This document shows positions 1 through 8,614 of a DNA stretch of 49,720 nucleotides, piece after piece. Position numbers and translations under genes: made by a program. The stretch comes from UMGS172 sp964634675 (GTDB lineage: Bacteria; Bacillota; Clostridia; Oscillospirales; Acutalibacteraceae): contig CAZWLH010000005.1 in the NCBI GenBank assembly GCA_964634675.1, positions 1 through 49,720 of the forward strand, read 5' to 3'. The notes beneath the pieces were generated by a model. It did not search any database and was not told the origin of the DNA. It saw only the letters and a list, made by a program, of their open reading frames with translations. Positions within the stretch are counted from its first letter, which is position 1, and the number at the start of each line of letters is the position of its first letter.

Positions 1-104
1 CACCTTAGGAGGGGCTTGTTATATCCATTTAACTAAGGAGCCTTGTGCGGTTATAAATATACAATAAATTAACCGTTTTGTCAATCTTTTTCGAAACAAT
101 ATTA

Positions 105-133
105 TTGACAACCGAGCGACTTTGAAATAAAAT
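105..133 (+). promoter_or_regulatory. sigma-A type promoter of the CmpB-type membrane protein
   Basis: TTGACA at 105-110 and TAAAAT at 128-133 are separated by 17 bases. Transcription would begin near 140, which almost coincides with the first usable start codon (TTG 138), so a message from here would be leaderless or start at a later codon. A second, weaker pair (TTGTCA 78-83, TATTAT 100-105, 16-base gap) lies upstream and would leave a short leader without a visible SD site. Confidence 0.6.
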
Positions 134-137
134 ATAG

Positions 138-899
138 TTGAAAGTATGGGTGTTGAATTTGAGTTTGTTTCTGATTTTGGCGTTTTTGTTCTTTATGGGA
201 TCGTTGACGGGCTGGGTCATCGAGCTGCTTTTCAGGCGGTTCATTTCGTCGGCAAACCCCGAGCGCAAGTGGATAAATCCCGGCTTTTGTACGGGACCTT
301 ATCTGCCTCTTTACGGCTGCGGACTTTGCGTTCTTTATCTTATATCCTCATGCGAAAGCTATCTTTTTCCAAATAAGGGTATTTTAGGCAAAGCGGCGCT
401 TTTGCTTATTATGGGAATATGTATGACTGCGGTCGAATACATAGCGGGTATCATATCGCTGAAATTTGCCAAGGTAAGGCTTTGGGACTACCGTGACGAA
501 TGGGGAAATATCCAAGGGATAATCTGCCCGAAGTTTTCACTCATATGGGTACTTCTCGGTTGTGCTTATTACTTCCTTATTCATCCGTATATTCTCAATG
601 CTCTTAATTGGCTGTCGGAAAATCTGACCTTTTCGTTTTTTATCGGTCTGTTTTTCGGAGTGTTTGCGGTCGATGTGGTCGAGTCGTCTCAGCTTATCGT
701 CAAGCTCAGGAAATATGCCGAGGAAAACAACGTTATCGTGCGTTATGAAGAAATCAAGTCGCACATCAGAAGCCGAAGCGAAAAGGCCAAGCAGAAGTAT
801 AATTTTTTCCGTCCCTTTAAATCCGATCGGCCGGTCATTGAGCATTTGAAGGAGCTCAGAGATTCTTTCGAAAAGCGTAAAGTGAATAAGAACAAATAA
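138..899 (+). CDS. putative ABC transporter permease, CmpB family (PF06541-like) membrane protein
   Basis: This is a 253-residue integral membrane protein with about five hydrophobic segments (residues 5-30, 55-75, 86-108, 132-152, 164-184) and a basic cytoplasmic tail. Its motifs, GWVIE after the first helix, NPGFCTGPYLPLYG near 48-60, TAVEYIAG near 97-104 and LWDYRDEWGNIQG near 115-127, are those of the Clostridia family annotated as putative ABC transporter permease (ABC_trans_CmpB). The true substrate of the family is not established. No ATPase partner is adjacent. The start is uncertain: TTG 138 keeps the whole first membrane segment but has no SD site and sits at the expected transcription start; ATG 195 would remove half of that segment. 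The family call is firm, the function is not. Confidence 0.75.
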   Translation: MKVWVLNLSLFLILAFLFFMGSLTGWVIELLFRRFISSANPERKWINPGFCTGPYLPLYGCGLCVLYLISSCESYLFPNKGILGKAALLLIMGICMTAVEYIAGIISLKFAKVRLWDYRDEWGNIQGIICPKFSLIWVLLGCAYYFLIHPYILNALNWLSENLTFSFFIGLFFGVFAVDVVESSQLIVKLRKYAEENNVIVRYEEIKSHIRSRSEKAKQKYNFFRPFKSDRPVIEHLKELRDSFEKRKVNKNK

Positions 900-904
900 A
901 AACA

Positions 905-950
905 CGGTGTCGCCCGACTGCTTTGAACAGGGGGCGGCACCGCTTTGCTT
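905..950. terminator. bidirectional terminator between convergent genes
   Basis: An 11-bp stem (905-915 with 932-942, one G-T pair) is followed on the + strand by a T-rich stretch. On the minus strand it is followed by TGTTTTTATTTG. It separates the membrane protein gene from the convergent RluA-type gene. Confidence 0.75.
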
Positions 951-1916
951 TCAGTATTTACATTCGGGGAAAAGCTGATCGGCGAACCATACCGAACCGA
1001 CCCTGAAGCTTTTGCCGTTGAGATATTGAAGTATTCCGGCATCGGTCGTAAAGTCGAACTTGAGCTTGTATGAATAAAGTGCCTGATATTTAAAGCCCTT
1101 GGCGCGGTCCTTTTGGTTGACACCGTATTTGCCGTCGCCCAAAAGCGGATGCCCGATCGAGGCCATATGTGCACGTATTTGGTGGGTGCGGCCGGTCAAA
1201 AGCTCGATTTTAAGCAACGACAGTCCGTCCTTCGATGCCATTACCGAATATTTTGTGCGGACGGTTTTGGTCGAATCGGTCATTTTTTGCTTTATATAAA
1301 CCTGCTTGCGGTCTTCGTTTTTCTCGAGATAGCCCTCCAATATATCCTCTTTTTTATCGGGCGTGCCGTGTACGACGGCAAGATAAAATTTGTCAAGCTC
1401 ACGGGTCTTGATCTTTTCGCAAAGGATCCGCAACGCCTCGGCGTTCTTTGCCGCAATGACGATTCCGCCGGTGTTGCGGTCGATACGGTTGGCCAAGGCA
1501 GGCTTGAAGCTGTTTTCCTTTTCGGGGTCATATTCGCCCTTTTCGTAAAGATAGCGCTGTATTCTCGCAATGAGCGTATCGTTGTATTCGTTTTCATCGG
1601 GGTGCACCAAAAGTCCCTGCTTTTTGTCGGCCAAAAGAATATTTTCGTCCTCATAAACAATGTCCAAGGACTTAGAGGCCGACATAAAGTCGTATCTCGG
1701 ACTTTTTCTCTCGAAAAATTCGTCGTTGATATACATATCTACAACGCTTCCGAGCTCGAGTCTCGTGCTTATCTCGGCTCTTTTGCCGTTGACCTTGATG
1801 CGCTTCAAGCGTATATATTTGTATAAAAGCGCCGTCGGGAGCAGGGGAGCGGTCTTGGTAACAAATTTGTCAAGCCTAAGTCCGACGTCGTTTTTTCCTA
1901 TCGTAAAGGTTTTCAT
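951..1916 (-). CDS. RluA family 23S rRNA/tRNA pseudouridine synthase
   Basis: This is a 321-residue enzyme that would isomerise uridine to pseudouridine in structured RNA. An S4-type RNA-binding domain covers about residues 12-60. The catalytic domain follows, with the motif NRIDRNTGG at 143-151, where D146 is the expected catalytic aspartate, and RTHQIRAH at 243-250. The NRIDRNTGG form, rather than HRLDxxTSG, resembles RluC-like and Firmicutes YhcT/YjbO-like members, so the exact RNA target cannot be named. The ATG start follows a purine-rich stretch (AAAGGAAAAAGAGCT). It is monocistronic and divergent from the long housekeeping cluster. Confidence 0.88.
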   Translation of the reverse strand: MKTFTIGKNDVGLRLDKFVTKTAPLLPTALLYKYIRLKRIKVNGKRAEISTRLELGSVVDMYINDEFFERKSPRYDFMSASKSLDIVYEDENILLADKKQGLLVHPDENEYNDTLIARIQRYLYEKGEYDPEKENSFKPALANRIDRNTGGIVIAAKNAEALRILCEKIKTRELDKFYLAVVHGTPDKKEDILEGYLEKNEDRKQVYIKQKMTDSTKTVRTKYSVMASKDGLSLLKIELLTGRTHQIRAHMASIGHPLLGDGKYGVNQKDRAKGFKYQALYSYKLKFDFTTDAGILQYLNGKSFRVGSVWFADQLFPECKY

Positions 1917-1943
1917 AGCTCTTTTTCCTTTTGTTTTTTACTG

Positions 1944-1972
1944 ATTATACATTATAATTGTGCGGTTTACAA
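1944..1972 (-). promoter_or_regulatory. sigma-A promoter of the RluA-type gene
   Basis: On the minus strand, TTGTAA (1972-1967) and TATAAT (1949-1944) are separated by 17 bases. The leader is about 25 nt and carries the SD site. Confidence 0.7.
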
Positions 1973-2025
1973 GCAAAATCGGGCATTTATTTTGAAAGAA
2001 AAAAGAATTTGTGATTTTCTAAGGG

Positions 2026-2054
2026 TTGATTTTAAGAAAAAATTCTGTTATAGT
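2026..2054 (+). promoter_or_regulatory. sigma-A promoter of the long housekeeping cluster
   Basis: TTGATT (2026-2031) and TATAGT (2049-2054) are separated by 17 bases, about 40 nt upstream of the SpoU-type gene. No other strong promoter or terminator was noticed on this strand before leuS ends at 19635, so this may drive up to 15 genes, with internal promoters possible. Confidence 0.7.
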
Positions 2055-2094
2055 ATAAAAATATGGTGAGAAAGTATGCGATGAGGTGGAAAAG

Positions 2095-2889
2095 GTGGAT
2101 ACGTCTTATATTCAAAGCAAGGATAACCGACTTGTAAAGCTTGTGAAAAAGCTTATGTCTTCGTCACGTGAAAGAAGAAGCACGGGCACCTTTGTTTTAG
2201 AGGGACTGAGACTTTGCGCCGATGCCGTGCAGAACGGATATTCGGTCGACACCCTTATCGTTGCCGAGAATGTGAAGCCGTCGGATAAGCTTGAGTTGCT
2301 CAGCAGCTCGGCCGAAAAGACCTTCACCGTTCCCGAAAGCCTGTTTGCGTATATGTGCGATACCGTGTCTCCTCAGGGGGTAATGTGTATCGTGCGGATA
2401 CCCGATACCGTTCACAGGACCGAGGATATAAAATGCGGTCGGTTTATTGTGCTTGAGAACACGGCAGATCCGGCCAATCTCGGTACCATAGCACGAACGG
2501 CAGAGGCTCTCGGAATAAACGGACTTATCATATCGTCAAAGGGCTGTGACCCGTTTTCACCGAAATCTCAGCGTGCCGGAATGGGTGCTTTGCTGAGGCT
2601 TCCGATATATGTTACCGAGTCGCTTTTCGAGGATATCGGGTTACTTAAAAAACGCGGATTTTCGGTTTTCGCCTCGGTCGTTTCTAACGCCGATTGCGAT
2701 GTGCGAGAGGTGAACTACGGTGACAACTGTGCGGTACTTATCGGAAACGAGGCAAACGGCTTGACCGAGGAAATATCACAGAGTTGCGATAAAAGGATCA
2801 CCATAACGATGAAGGGCAGAGCCGAGTCGCTGAATGCCGCCGCGGCCGCCTCTGTCATAATGTGGGAAATGATACGGGGAGATATGTAG
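2095..2889 (+). CDS. SpoU/TrmH (SPOUT) family RNA 2'-O-methyltransferase
   Basis: About 264 residues. It would transfer a methyl group from S-adenosylmethionine to a ribose 2'-OH of rRNA or tRNA. The N-terminal RNA-substrate-binding region is followed by the SPOUT knot with its three motifs: NTADPANLGTIARTA (about 122-136), LIGNEANGL (about 215-223) and MKGRAESLNAAAAAS (about 239-253). The GTG at 2095 is preferred because GAGGTGG (2083-2089) lies five bases upstream; GTG 2086 would put that site over the start itself. The target (RlmB-like, YsgA-like or TrmH-like) cannot be decided from sequence. The stop is two bases before dprA, so the two are probably translated together. Confidence 0.88.
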   Translation: MDTSYIQSKDNRLVKLVKKLMSSSRERRSTGTFVLEGLRLCADAVQNGYSVDTLIVAENVKPSDKLELLSSSAEKTFTVPESLFAYMCDTVSPQGVMCIVRIPDTVHRTEDIKCGRFIVLENTADPANLGTIARTAEALGINGLIISSKGCDPFSPKSQRAGMGALLRLPIYVTESLFEDIGLLKKRGFSVFASVVSNADCDVREVNYGDNCAVLIGNEANGLTEEISQSCDKRITITMKGRAESLNAAAAASVIMWEMIRGDM

Positions 2890-2890
2890 A

Positions 2891-4135
2891 ATGTCGGCTG
2901 AGTATTGGATATGGCTCCAACAGGTGCTCGGCTACGGCAATGAAGCCGTCGGGCGTGTTATCGCCGCCTTCGGTGATGCCGAGAGCTTTTATAGAGCGAG
3001 TGACGCAGATAAGATATCGGCGGCTCACCTCGGTAAGGCTCAAATCAGCCGTTTACATTCGGTCCCGCGCAAGGTGGTTTACGGCATAATGCGTGACTGT
3101 GCAGAGCACGGTATTGAAGCAGTAACTCCGTCAGATCCGCGCTATCCGGAACGTCTGCTGAATATTGCCGACCCGCCTGCGGTGCTTTATGTAAAGGGCA
3201 GCCGATTCCTGCTCAACGGTGTTCCGGCCGTTGCCGTTGTCGGTCCGAGAAGCATAAGCGAATACGGCGAAAGGTGCGGCTATGTCATTTCAAACACGCT
3301 TGTATCCTGCGGCTTTACCGTTATAAGCGGCGGAGCTGTCGGCGGTGACAGTGCGGCGCATAACGGTGCTATTGATGCCGACGGCGTTACGGTGGGTGTT
3401 TTGGGTGCCGGCATCGAAAGTGATTATCTGAAGGTGAATGCACCGCTGCGTGAGTCGATTTCCCGTCACGGCTGCCTTATATCCGAATATCCGCCGTTTT
3501 TAGGGGTTATGCGAGGTTCATTTCAAAGAAGAAACCGCATAATTTCTGGACTTTCGAACGGTGTTGTGATTTTAGAGGGCACGACAAAGAGCGGTACTAT
3601 GATAACCGCAAAGCACGCCTGCGAGCAGGGAAGAGATGTTTTTGTTATTCCCGGTATCCCGACATTGCCGCAGTATGAGGGCTCAAACCGTTTGATTTCA
3701 GACGGTGCGAGACCGCTTTTGAATGTAAATGAAATAATCAACGAATATATTTTCCTTTATCCCGACAAAATACATAAGCCGGCTTCGGTTATTCCGATAA
3801 ACGGCGAAGATACTGCCGAAAAGGCGAGAGCATCGGGAAGTAAGGCGATAAAAAAGCAAAATACCGAACCCAAGGCAAAGGCCGAAGCCGCTTTCGAAAT
3901 CAAAACACCGAAAGTGTGTGTCAATAAGAATATGCTTTCCGACTCGGCCAAAGAGGTGCTGAGCATTTTCGAGAAGCACGCCGACGGGTTTACGGCAGAC
4001 GATGCCGCCGAAGGCGGTGTCGATATAGGTGCGGCACTTACGGCAGTGACCGAGCTTGAGATATTCGGCTTTATCGAAGCTGTGCCGGGCGGCCGCTACC
4101 GCATTAAATATCAGCATAATAACACGAAAGAGTGA
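2891..4135 (+). CDS. dprA: DNA processing protein DprA (Smf)
   Basis: This is a 414-residue single-stranded DNA binding protein that loads RecA onto incoming DNA during transformation. An N-terminal helical region (1-80) precedes the extended Rossmann domain: VVGPRSISEYG (117-126), SGGAVGGDSAAH (146-157), GVLGAGIES (169-177), SGLSNGVVILEGTTKSGTMITAKHA (in two parts, about 219-243) and FVIPG (251-255). A charged, alanine/lysine-rich linker (about 290-345) leads to a C-terminal winged-helix domain. GPR replaces the usual GSR at the first loop, and SGGAVGGD differs from the usual SGxAxGID, but all secondary landmarks are kept. The order dprA-topA-trmFO is conserved across Firmicutes. Confidence 0.93.
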   Translation: MSAEYWIWLQQVLGYGNEAVGRVIAAFGDAESFYRASDADKISAAHLGKAQISRLHSVPRKVVYGIMRDCAEHGIEAVTPSDPRYPERLLNIADPPAVLYVKGSRFLLNGVPAVAVVGPRSISEYGERCGYVISNTLVSCGFTVISGGAVGGDSAAHNGAIDADGVTVGVLGAGIESDYLKVNAPLRESISRHGCLISEYPPFLGVMRGSFQRRNRIISGLSNGVVILEGTTKSGTMITAKHACEQGRDVFVIPGIPTLPQYEGSNRLISDGARPLLNVNEIINEYIFLYPDKIHKPASVIPINGEDTAEKARASGSKAIKKQNTEPKAKAEAAFEIKTPKVCVNKNMLSDSAKEVLSIFEKHADGFTADDAAEGGVDIGAALTAVTELEIFGFIEAVPGGRYRIKYQHNNTKE

Positions 4136-4141
4136 TAATAA

Positions 4142-6259
4142 TTGTCAAAGCTTGTTATTTTGGAGTCTCCTTCAAAGGCTAAAACCGTTCAGAAATACTT
4201 GGGTGACGGCTACGAGGTCGTCGGCTGTACCGGTCACGTGCGTGATCTGCCCAAGTCGACCTTGGGTATCGACGTCGAACACGATTTCGCACCGAAATAC
4301 ACCAACCTTGCCAACAAGAAGGATATCATAAAGAAGCTTAAAGAGGCCGCCGCCGCAAGCGAATTCGTTTATCTTGCAACCGACCCGGATAGAGAGGGAG
4401 AAGCGATATCGTGGCATCTGGCACATATTTTGGGACTTGATCTCAATGAGAAGAACCGTGTGGTCTTCAACGAAATCACACGTTCGGGCGTGGAGACCGG
4501 AATGAATAATCCCAGAACGGTCGACCTAGATTTGGTTGATGCTCAGCAGGCACGCCGTGTGCTCGACCGCTTGGTCGGCTATAAGCTCAGTCCGTTCCTT
4601 TGGAAAAAGGTCAAGAGAGGACTTTCGGCAGGACGTGTTCAGTCGGTTGCACTGAGACTGATCGTTGACCGTGAAAAGGAGATAAGAGCCTTTGTTCCGC
4701 AGGAATATTGGACGGTTGATGCGAAGCTCGTTAAGGACCGCAAAAAGTTCGTGGCGCATTTCCACGGCAAGGAAGACGGAAAAAAGCTTGAAATAAAGAC
4801 CGAGGCCGAGGCTAAGGAAATTGTCGAAACGGTCAAAAACGGTACTTTTACCGTTTCAAAGGTCAAAAACGGTACACGCACACGTCAGCCTGCGCCGCCG
4901 TTCAATACCTCGACCATGCAGCAGGAAGCCTCTCGCCGTTTGAACTATGACGGTAAGCGTACTATGAGGATCGCTCAGCAGCTTTACGAGGGAGTTGAAA
5001 TCCCCGAAAAGGGAAGCATCGGTCTTATCACGTATATGAGAACCGACTCTCTCCGCATTTCTGAGGAGGCACGTGCCGCCGCCGCCGCATTTATAGGTGC
5101 ACGCTTCGGCGAAAAGTATCTGCCGTCCTCACCGCGTTATTTCAAGGCGAAAAAGGGAACTCAGGATGCTCACGAGGCCATACGTCCGACATCTGTGGAT
5201 ATTACTCCCGAATCGATCAAGTCGGCACTTACCGCAGAGCAGTATAAGCTTTATAAGCTTATTTGGGAGCGCTTCTTGGCCAGCCTTATGGCGGCCTGCC
5301 AGCAGGAGACCGTGTCGGTCGATATACTTAACAGCGGTTATTGCTTCAAGGCAAGCGGCTATAAGGTCAAGTTCGACGGTTTTACCGCCCTTTATGTCGA
5401 GGGCAAGGATGAAGAGGAAGAGGAAAACTGCGCCGTTCCGAAAATGGAGGTCGGTAACGTCCTCAAGTGTGATACGGTCGGAGGGGTCATCTCCGAGCAG
5501 CACTTCACTCAGCCGCCCGTAAGATACAACTACGCAACGCTTACAAAGGCACTTGACGAAAACGGAATAGGCCGTCCGGCCACCTATGCTCCGATAGTTT
5601 CGAATATCGAACAGCGCGACTATGTTACCAAGATAAACAAGGCGTATGCACCTACTCTGCTCGGAGAAGCGGTTACCGACCTTATGTGCGAGCACTTCAA
5701 AAAGATCGTTGACGTTGAGTTCACGGCAGGTATGGAGGAGGATCTCGACAAGGTCGGCGACGGTCAGCTCGGCTGGGTCGAGACAATACGCAAATTCTAT
5801 GACGATTTCGCAAAAACGCTTGAAAAGGCCGAAAGCGAGACCGACGGAAAGCGTGTAAAAGTACCCGATGAGGAGACCGACGTGGTATGCGAGCTTTGCG
5901 GAAGAAAAATGGTCATCAAAAACGGCCGCTTCGGAAAATTCCTTGCCTGCCCGGGATATCCCGAGTGCAAGAACGCCAAGCCGCTCACGGGTGACGTTAA
6001 AGGAAGCTGTCCGCTTTGCTCGAGCAAGCTTGTTCAGAGAAGCACAAAGAAGAAAAAGAAATTTTACGGCTGTTCGTCTTATCCCGAATGTAAATTTATG
6101 ACATGGGACGAACCGACCGATGAGCAGTGTCCGCAGTGCGGAAAGACCCTTTTCAAGGGCAGGGGAAAGATTCACTGTGCCGACGAAAATTGCGGTTTTT
6201 CCAAGGCGGCAGCACGAAAGAAAAATACCGAGAAAACGGATGAAGGCAATGAAGGTTAA
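4142..6259 (+). CDS. topA: DNA topoisomerase I (type IA)
   Basis: This 705-residue enzyme relaxes negative supercoils through a 5'-phosphotyrosine intermediate. The Toprim domain carries ESPSKAKT (8-15) and DPDREGE (81-87). The active-site tyrosine is Y298 in GLITYMRTDS. Three C-terminal zinc-ribbon modules are visible (about residues 580-690): CELCGRKM...CPGYPEC, CPLCSSKL...CSSYPEC and CPQCGKTL...CADENC. The start is TTG 4142, six bases after the dprA stop; the upstream AAAGAG is a modest SD. The reading frame overlaps trmFO by 20 bases at its end, a sign of translational coupling. Length and domain order are normal for the family. Confidence 0.96.
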   Translation: MSKLVILESPSKAKTVQKYLGDGYEVVGCTGHVRDLPKSTLGIDVEHDFAPKYTNLANKKDIIKKLKEAAAASEFVYLATDPDREGEAISWHLAHILGLDLNEKNRVVFNEITRSGVETGMNNPRTVDLDLVDAQQARRVLDRLVGYKLSPFLWKKVKRGLSAGRVQSVALRLIVDREKEIRAFVPQEYWTVDAKLVKDRKKFVAHFHGKEDGKKLEIKTEAEAKEIVETVKNGTFTVSKVKNGTRTRQPAPPFNTSTMQQEASRRLNYDGKRTMRIAQQLYEGVEIPEKGSIGLITYMRTDSLRISEEARAAAAAFIGARFGEKYLPSSPRYFKAKKGTQDAHEAIRPTSVDITPESIKSALTAEQYKLYKLIWERFLASLMAACQQETVSVDILNSGYCFKASGYKVKFDGFTALYVEGKDEEEEENCAVPKMEVGNVLKCDTVGGVISEQHFTQPPVRYNYATLTKALDENGIGRPATYAPIVSNIEQRDYVTKINKAYAPTLLGEAVTDLMCEHFKKIVDVEFTAGMEEDLDKVGDGQLGWVETIRKFYDDFAKTLEKAESETDGKRVKVPDEETDVVCELCGRKMVIKNGRFGKFLACPGYPECKNAKPLTGDVKGSCPLCSSKLVQRSTKKKKKFYGCSSYPECKFMTWDEPTDEQCPQCGKTLFKGRGKIHCADENCGFSKAAARKKNTEKTDEGNEG

Positions 6260-7586
6260 GGTTTTGGGCGCAGGACTTGCGGGCTGTGAAGCCGCTTACA
6301 GGCTTGCCGAATACGGCTTGCAGGTCGAGCTTTATGAAATGAAGCCGGAGAAGTTCTCACCTGCGCATAAATCAAAGGGCTTTGCCGAGCTTATATGCTC
6401 CAACTCACTCAAGGCCGCAAGGTTCAATTCGGCGGCGGGTCTGCTTAAATGGGAGGCCGAGCAGCTGGGCTCGGTTTGTATGAAGGCGGCAAGGAAAACC
6501 GCCGTACCTGCAGGCGGTGCCTTGGCGGTCGACCGTGATTTGTTTTCGCAGACCGTCACCGATATGATAAACGCACACCCGAATATAGAGGTCATCCGCA
6601 AAGAGGTGACCGAGATAGATACCGACGAATACACGGTCATCGCAACCGGTCCCTTGACCGACGGTCGGCTTTATGAAAAAATCGCCGGGCTTTGCTCCGA
6701 AGAATATCTCAACTTTTTCGATGCCGCTGCACCCATCGTGTCGGCCGACAGTGTCGATATGTCCTGTGCCTTTGCCGAAAGCCGTTACGGCAAGGGCGGC
6801 GACGATTATATAAACTGTCCGCTGAACAAAGAACGGTACGAAGCCTTTGTCGATGCGCTTGTTTCGGCCGAGCGTGCGGTGCTGCACGATGCCGATGCTC
6901 CGCTCAAGGTGTATGAGGGTTGTATGCCGATAGAGGTTTTGGCTTCAAGAGGACGTGATGCGATACGCTTCGGCCCGATGAAGCCGGTCGGTCTGCGTGA
7001 CCCGAACACGGGACACAGACCGTGGGCGGTCGTACAGCTCAGAAAAGAAAACGGAAGCGGTACCATGCTCAATCTTGTCGGCTTTCAAACCAATTTGAAA
7101 TTCCCCGAGCAAAAAAGAGTGTTCGGTATGATACCAGCTCTCAAAAACGCCGAGTTTTTGCGCTACGGTGTTATGCACCGGAATTCGTTTATAAATTCAC
7201 CGAAGGTGCTCGATTCGACATTTTCGATGAAGCGCTATCCGAAAATAAGCTTTGCCGGTCAGATAAGCGGTGTTGAAGGATATATGGAGTCGGCGGCCTC
7301 GGGAATAGTCGCGGCCATGCATATGGCGGCAAAAATCGGTGTTACCGAGCCGATAAAATTTCCCGAATATACAATGATCGGTGCACTGTCGTCTTATATT
7401 TCGGATGAGACGGTCAAGGATTTTCAGCCGATGAGTGCCAATTTCGGCGTTTTACCGCCGCTTGAACAAAAAATCAAGGATAAATCCAAACGGTATTACG
7501 AGCTGTCTTACCGTTCGGCGAGCTGGTTCTCGGATATGGGCTTTACCGACAGTATACCCGAGCCGGAAGCTCAGCCGTCTTTATAA
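6240..7586 (+). CDS. trmFO: Methylenetetrahydrofolate-tRNA (uracil-5-)-methyltransferase TrmFO
   Basis: This FAD and folate-dependent enzyme makes 5-methyluridine at position 54 of the tRNA T-loop. With the ATG at 6240 it has 448 residues. The dinucleotide-binding motif LGAGLAGCEAA lies at 9-19. C53 in ICSNSLK and C228 in EGCMPIEV correspond to the two catalytic cysteines known in the B. subtilis enzyme (C53, C226). The C-terminal region holds GYMESAASG, a conserved FAD contact. The start lies inside topA (20-base overlap); a second in-frame ATG at 6249 would remove three residues. A longer open frame upstream is only read-through of topA in another frame. Confidence 0.95.
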   Translation: MKAMKVKVLGAGLAGCEAAYRLAEYGLQVELYEMKPEKFSPAHKSKGFAELICSNSLKAARFNSAAGLLKWEAEQLGSVCMKAARKTAVPAGGALAVDRDLFSQTVTDMINAHPNIEVIRKEVTEIDTDEYTVIATGPLTDGRLYEKIAGLCSEEYLNFFDAAAPIVSADSVDMSCAFAESRYGKGGDDYINCPLNKERYEAFVDALVSAERAVLHDADAPLKVYEGCMPIEVLASRGRDAIRFGPMKPVGLRDPNTGHRPWAVVQLRKENGSGTMLNLVGFQTNLKFPEQKRVFGMIPALKNAEFLRYGVMHRNSFINSPKVLDSTFSMKRYPKISFAGQISGVEGYMESAASGIVAAMHMAAKIGVTEPIKFPEYTMIGALSSYISDETVKDFQPMSANFGVLPPLEQKIKDKSKRYYELSYRSASWFSDMGFTDSIPEPEAQPSL

Positions 7587-7598
7587 GGAGTGAAAATT

Positions 7599-8612
7599 AT
7601 GAAAATAGCAGTCGATGCTTTCGGAGGAGATAAGGCTCCGCTCGAGGTGCTCAAGGGAGCGGCCGCCGCCGTAAAAGAATACGGTGTTTATGTAATACTT
7701 ACGGGTGACCGCGGCAAAATAGAAAAGTGTGCCGAGGAAAACGAAATTGATATCAGCGGTATCGAGATCGCTCACACCGAGGGTGTTTTCGATATGCACG
7801 ATAAGCCGACCGAGATACTTCGTTCGAAAAAGGATACCTCGTTGGGACTGGCACTGCGCCTTGTCGCCGACGGTGAGGCCGATGCCTTGGTTTCGGCGGG
7901 AAGCACTGGTGCGATCGTTGCCGGAGCCACCTTTATGATCAAGCGTATTAAGGGAATAAAGCGTCCTGCTATCGGAACGGTTTTGCCCTCTAAAACAAGG
8001 AAATTTATGCTTATGGACTGCGGTGCCAATGCCGAATGCCGCCCCGAAATGCTCAATCAGTTCGGAATTATGGCTTCGGTATACCTCAAAAACGTCGAAC
8101 GTGTTGAAAATCCCGAGATCGGTCTGCTCAACATCGGAACCGAGGATACCAAGGGAACTCCGCTTCAGCTTGAGGCATATAAGCTCCTGCAAAGCAGTCC
8201 GATAAACTTTATCGGAAATATCGAAGCAAGAGATATTCCTGCCGGTATTTGCGATGCCGTTATAGCCGACGGCTTTACGGGAAATGTCGCATTGAAGCTC
8301 TATGAGGGCGTTGCGATGAACCTTATGAAAATGCTTAAGGGCGTTTTCCTTACGAATATAAAGACCAAGCTTGCCTATTTGCTTGCCAAAAAGCCTATGA
8401 CGGGACTTAAAAGGTTCGCCGATTACGGCGACATCGGCGGCGCACCGCTTTTGGGTGTCAAAAAGCCGGTAATCAAGGCACACGGCGGTTCGGATGCGAA
8501 TGCTTTCAAAAACGCAATACGTCAGGCAAAGCTTTGTGTTGAAAATAATGTTATGGAAAAAATATCGGCTGATATTTCGAAATTGACCGAGACCGACAGC
8601 GAGCAGGTGTAA
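7599..8612 (+). CDS. plsX: Phosphate acyltransferase PlsX
   Basis: 337 residues. PlsX converts acyl-ACP and phosphate to acyl-phosphate, the donor used by PlsY in membrane phospholipid synthesis, and works at the inner face of the membrane. The N-terminus KIAVDAFGGDKAP, the central SAGSTGAIVAGA and the C-terminal DIGGAPLLGV are PlsX hallmarks. AAGGAG at 7585-7590 lies eight bases before ATG 7599, which settles the start over the in-frame GTG at 7590. In many Firmicutes plsX is followed by fab genes and acpP before rnc; here rnc follows two bases later and acpP is absent. Confidence 0.95.
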   Translation: MKIAVDAFGGDKAPLEVLKGAAAAVKEYGVYVILTGDRGKIEKCAEENEIDISGIEIAHTEGVFDMHDKPTEILRSKKDTSLGLALRLVADGEADALVSAGSTGAIVAGATFMIKRIKGIKRPAIGTVLPSKTRKFMLMDCGANAECRPEMLNQFGIMASVYLKNVERVENPEIGLLNIGTEDTKGTPLQLEAYKLLQSSPINFIGNIEARDIPAGICDAVIADGFTGNVALKLYEGVAMNLMKMLKGVFLTNIKTKLAYLLAKKPMTGLKRFADYGDIGGAPLLGVKKPVIKAHGGSDANAFKNAIRQAKLCVENNVMEKISADISKLTETDSEQV

Positions 8613-8614
8613 TT

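Noticed and set aside
1..66. Possible 3' end of an upstream gene or a tRNA fragment
   Set aside because: Two frames stay open for a few codons only, and no cloverleaf or family motif is visible, so nothing can be supported.
5129..6175. Long open frame on the minus strand inside topA
   Set aside because: It is fully antisense to the conserved topA frame, has no family features and no SD, and arises from codon bias.
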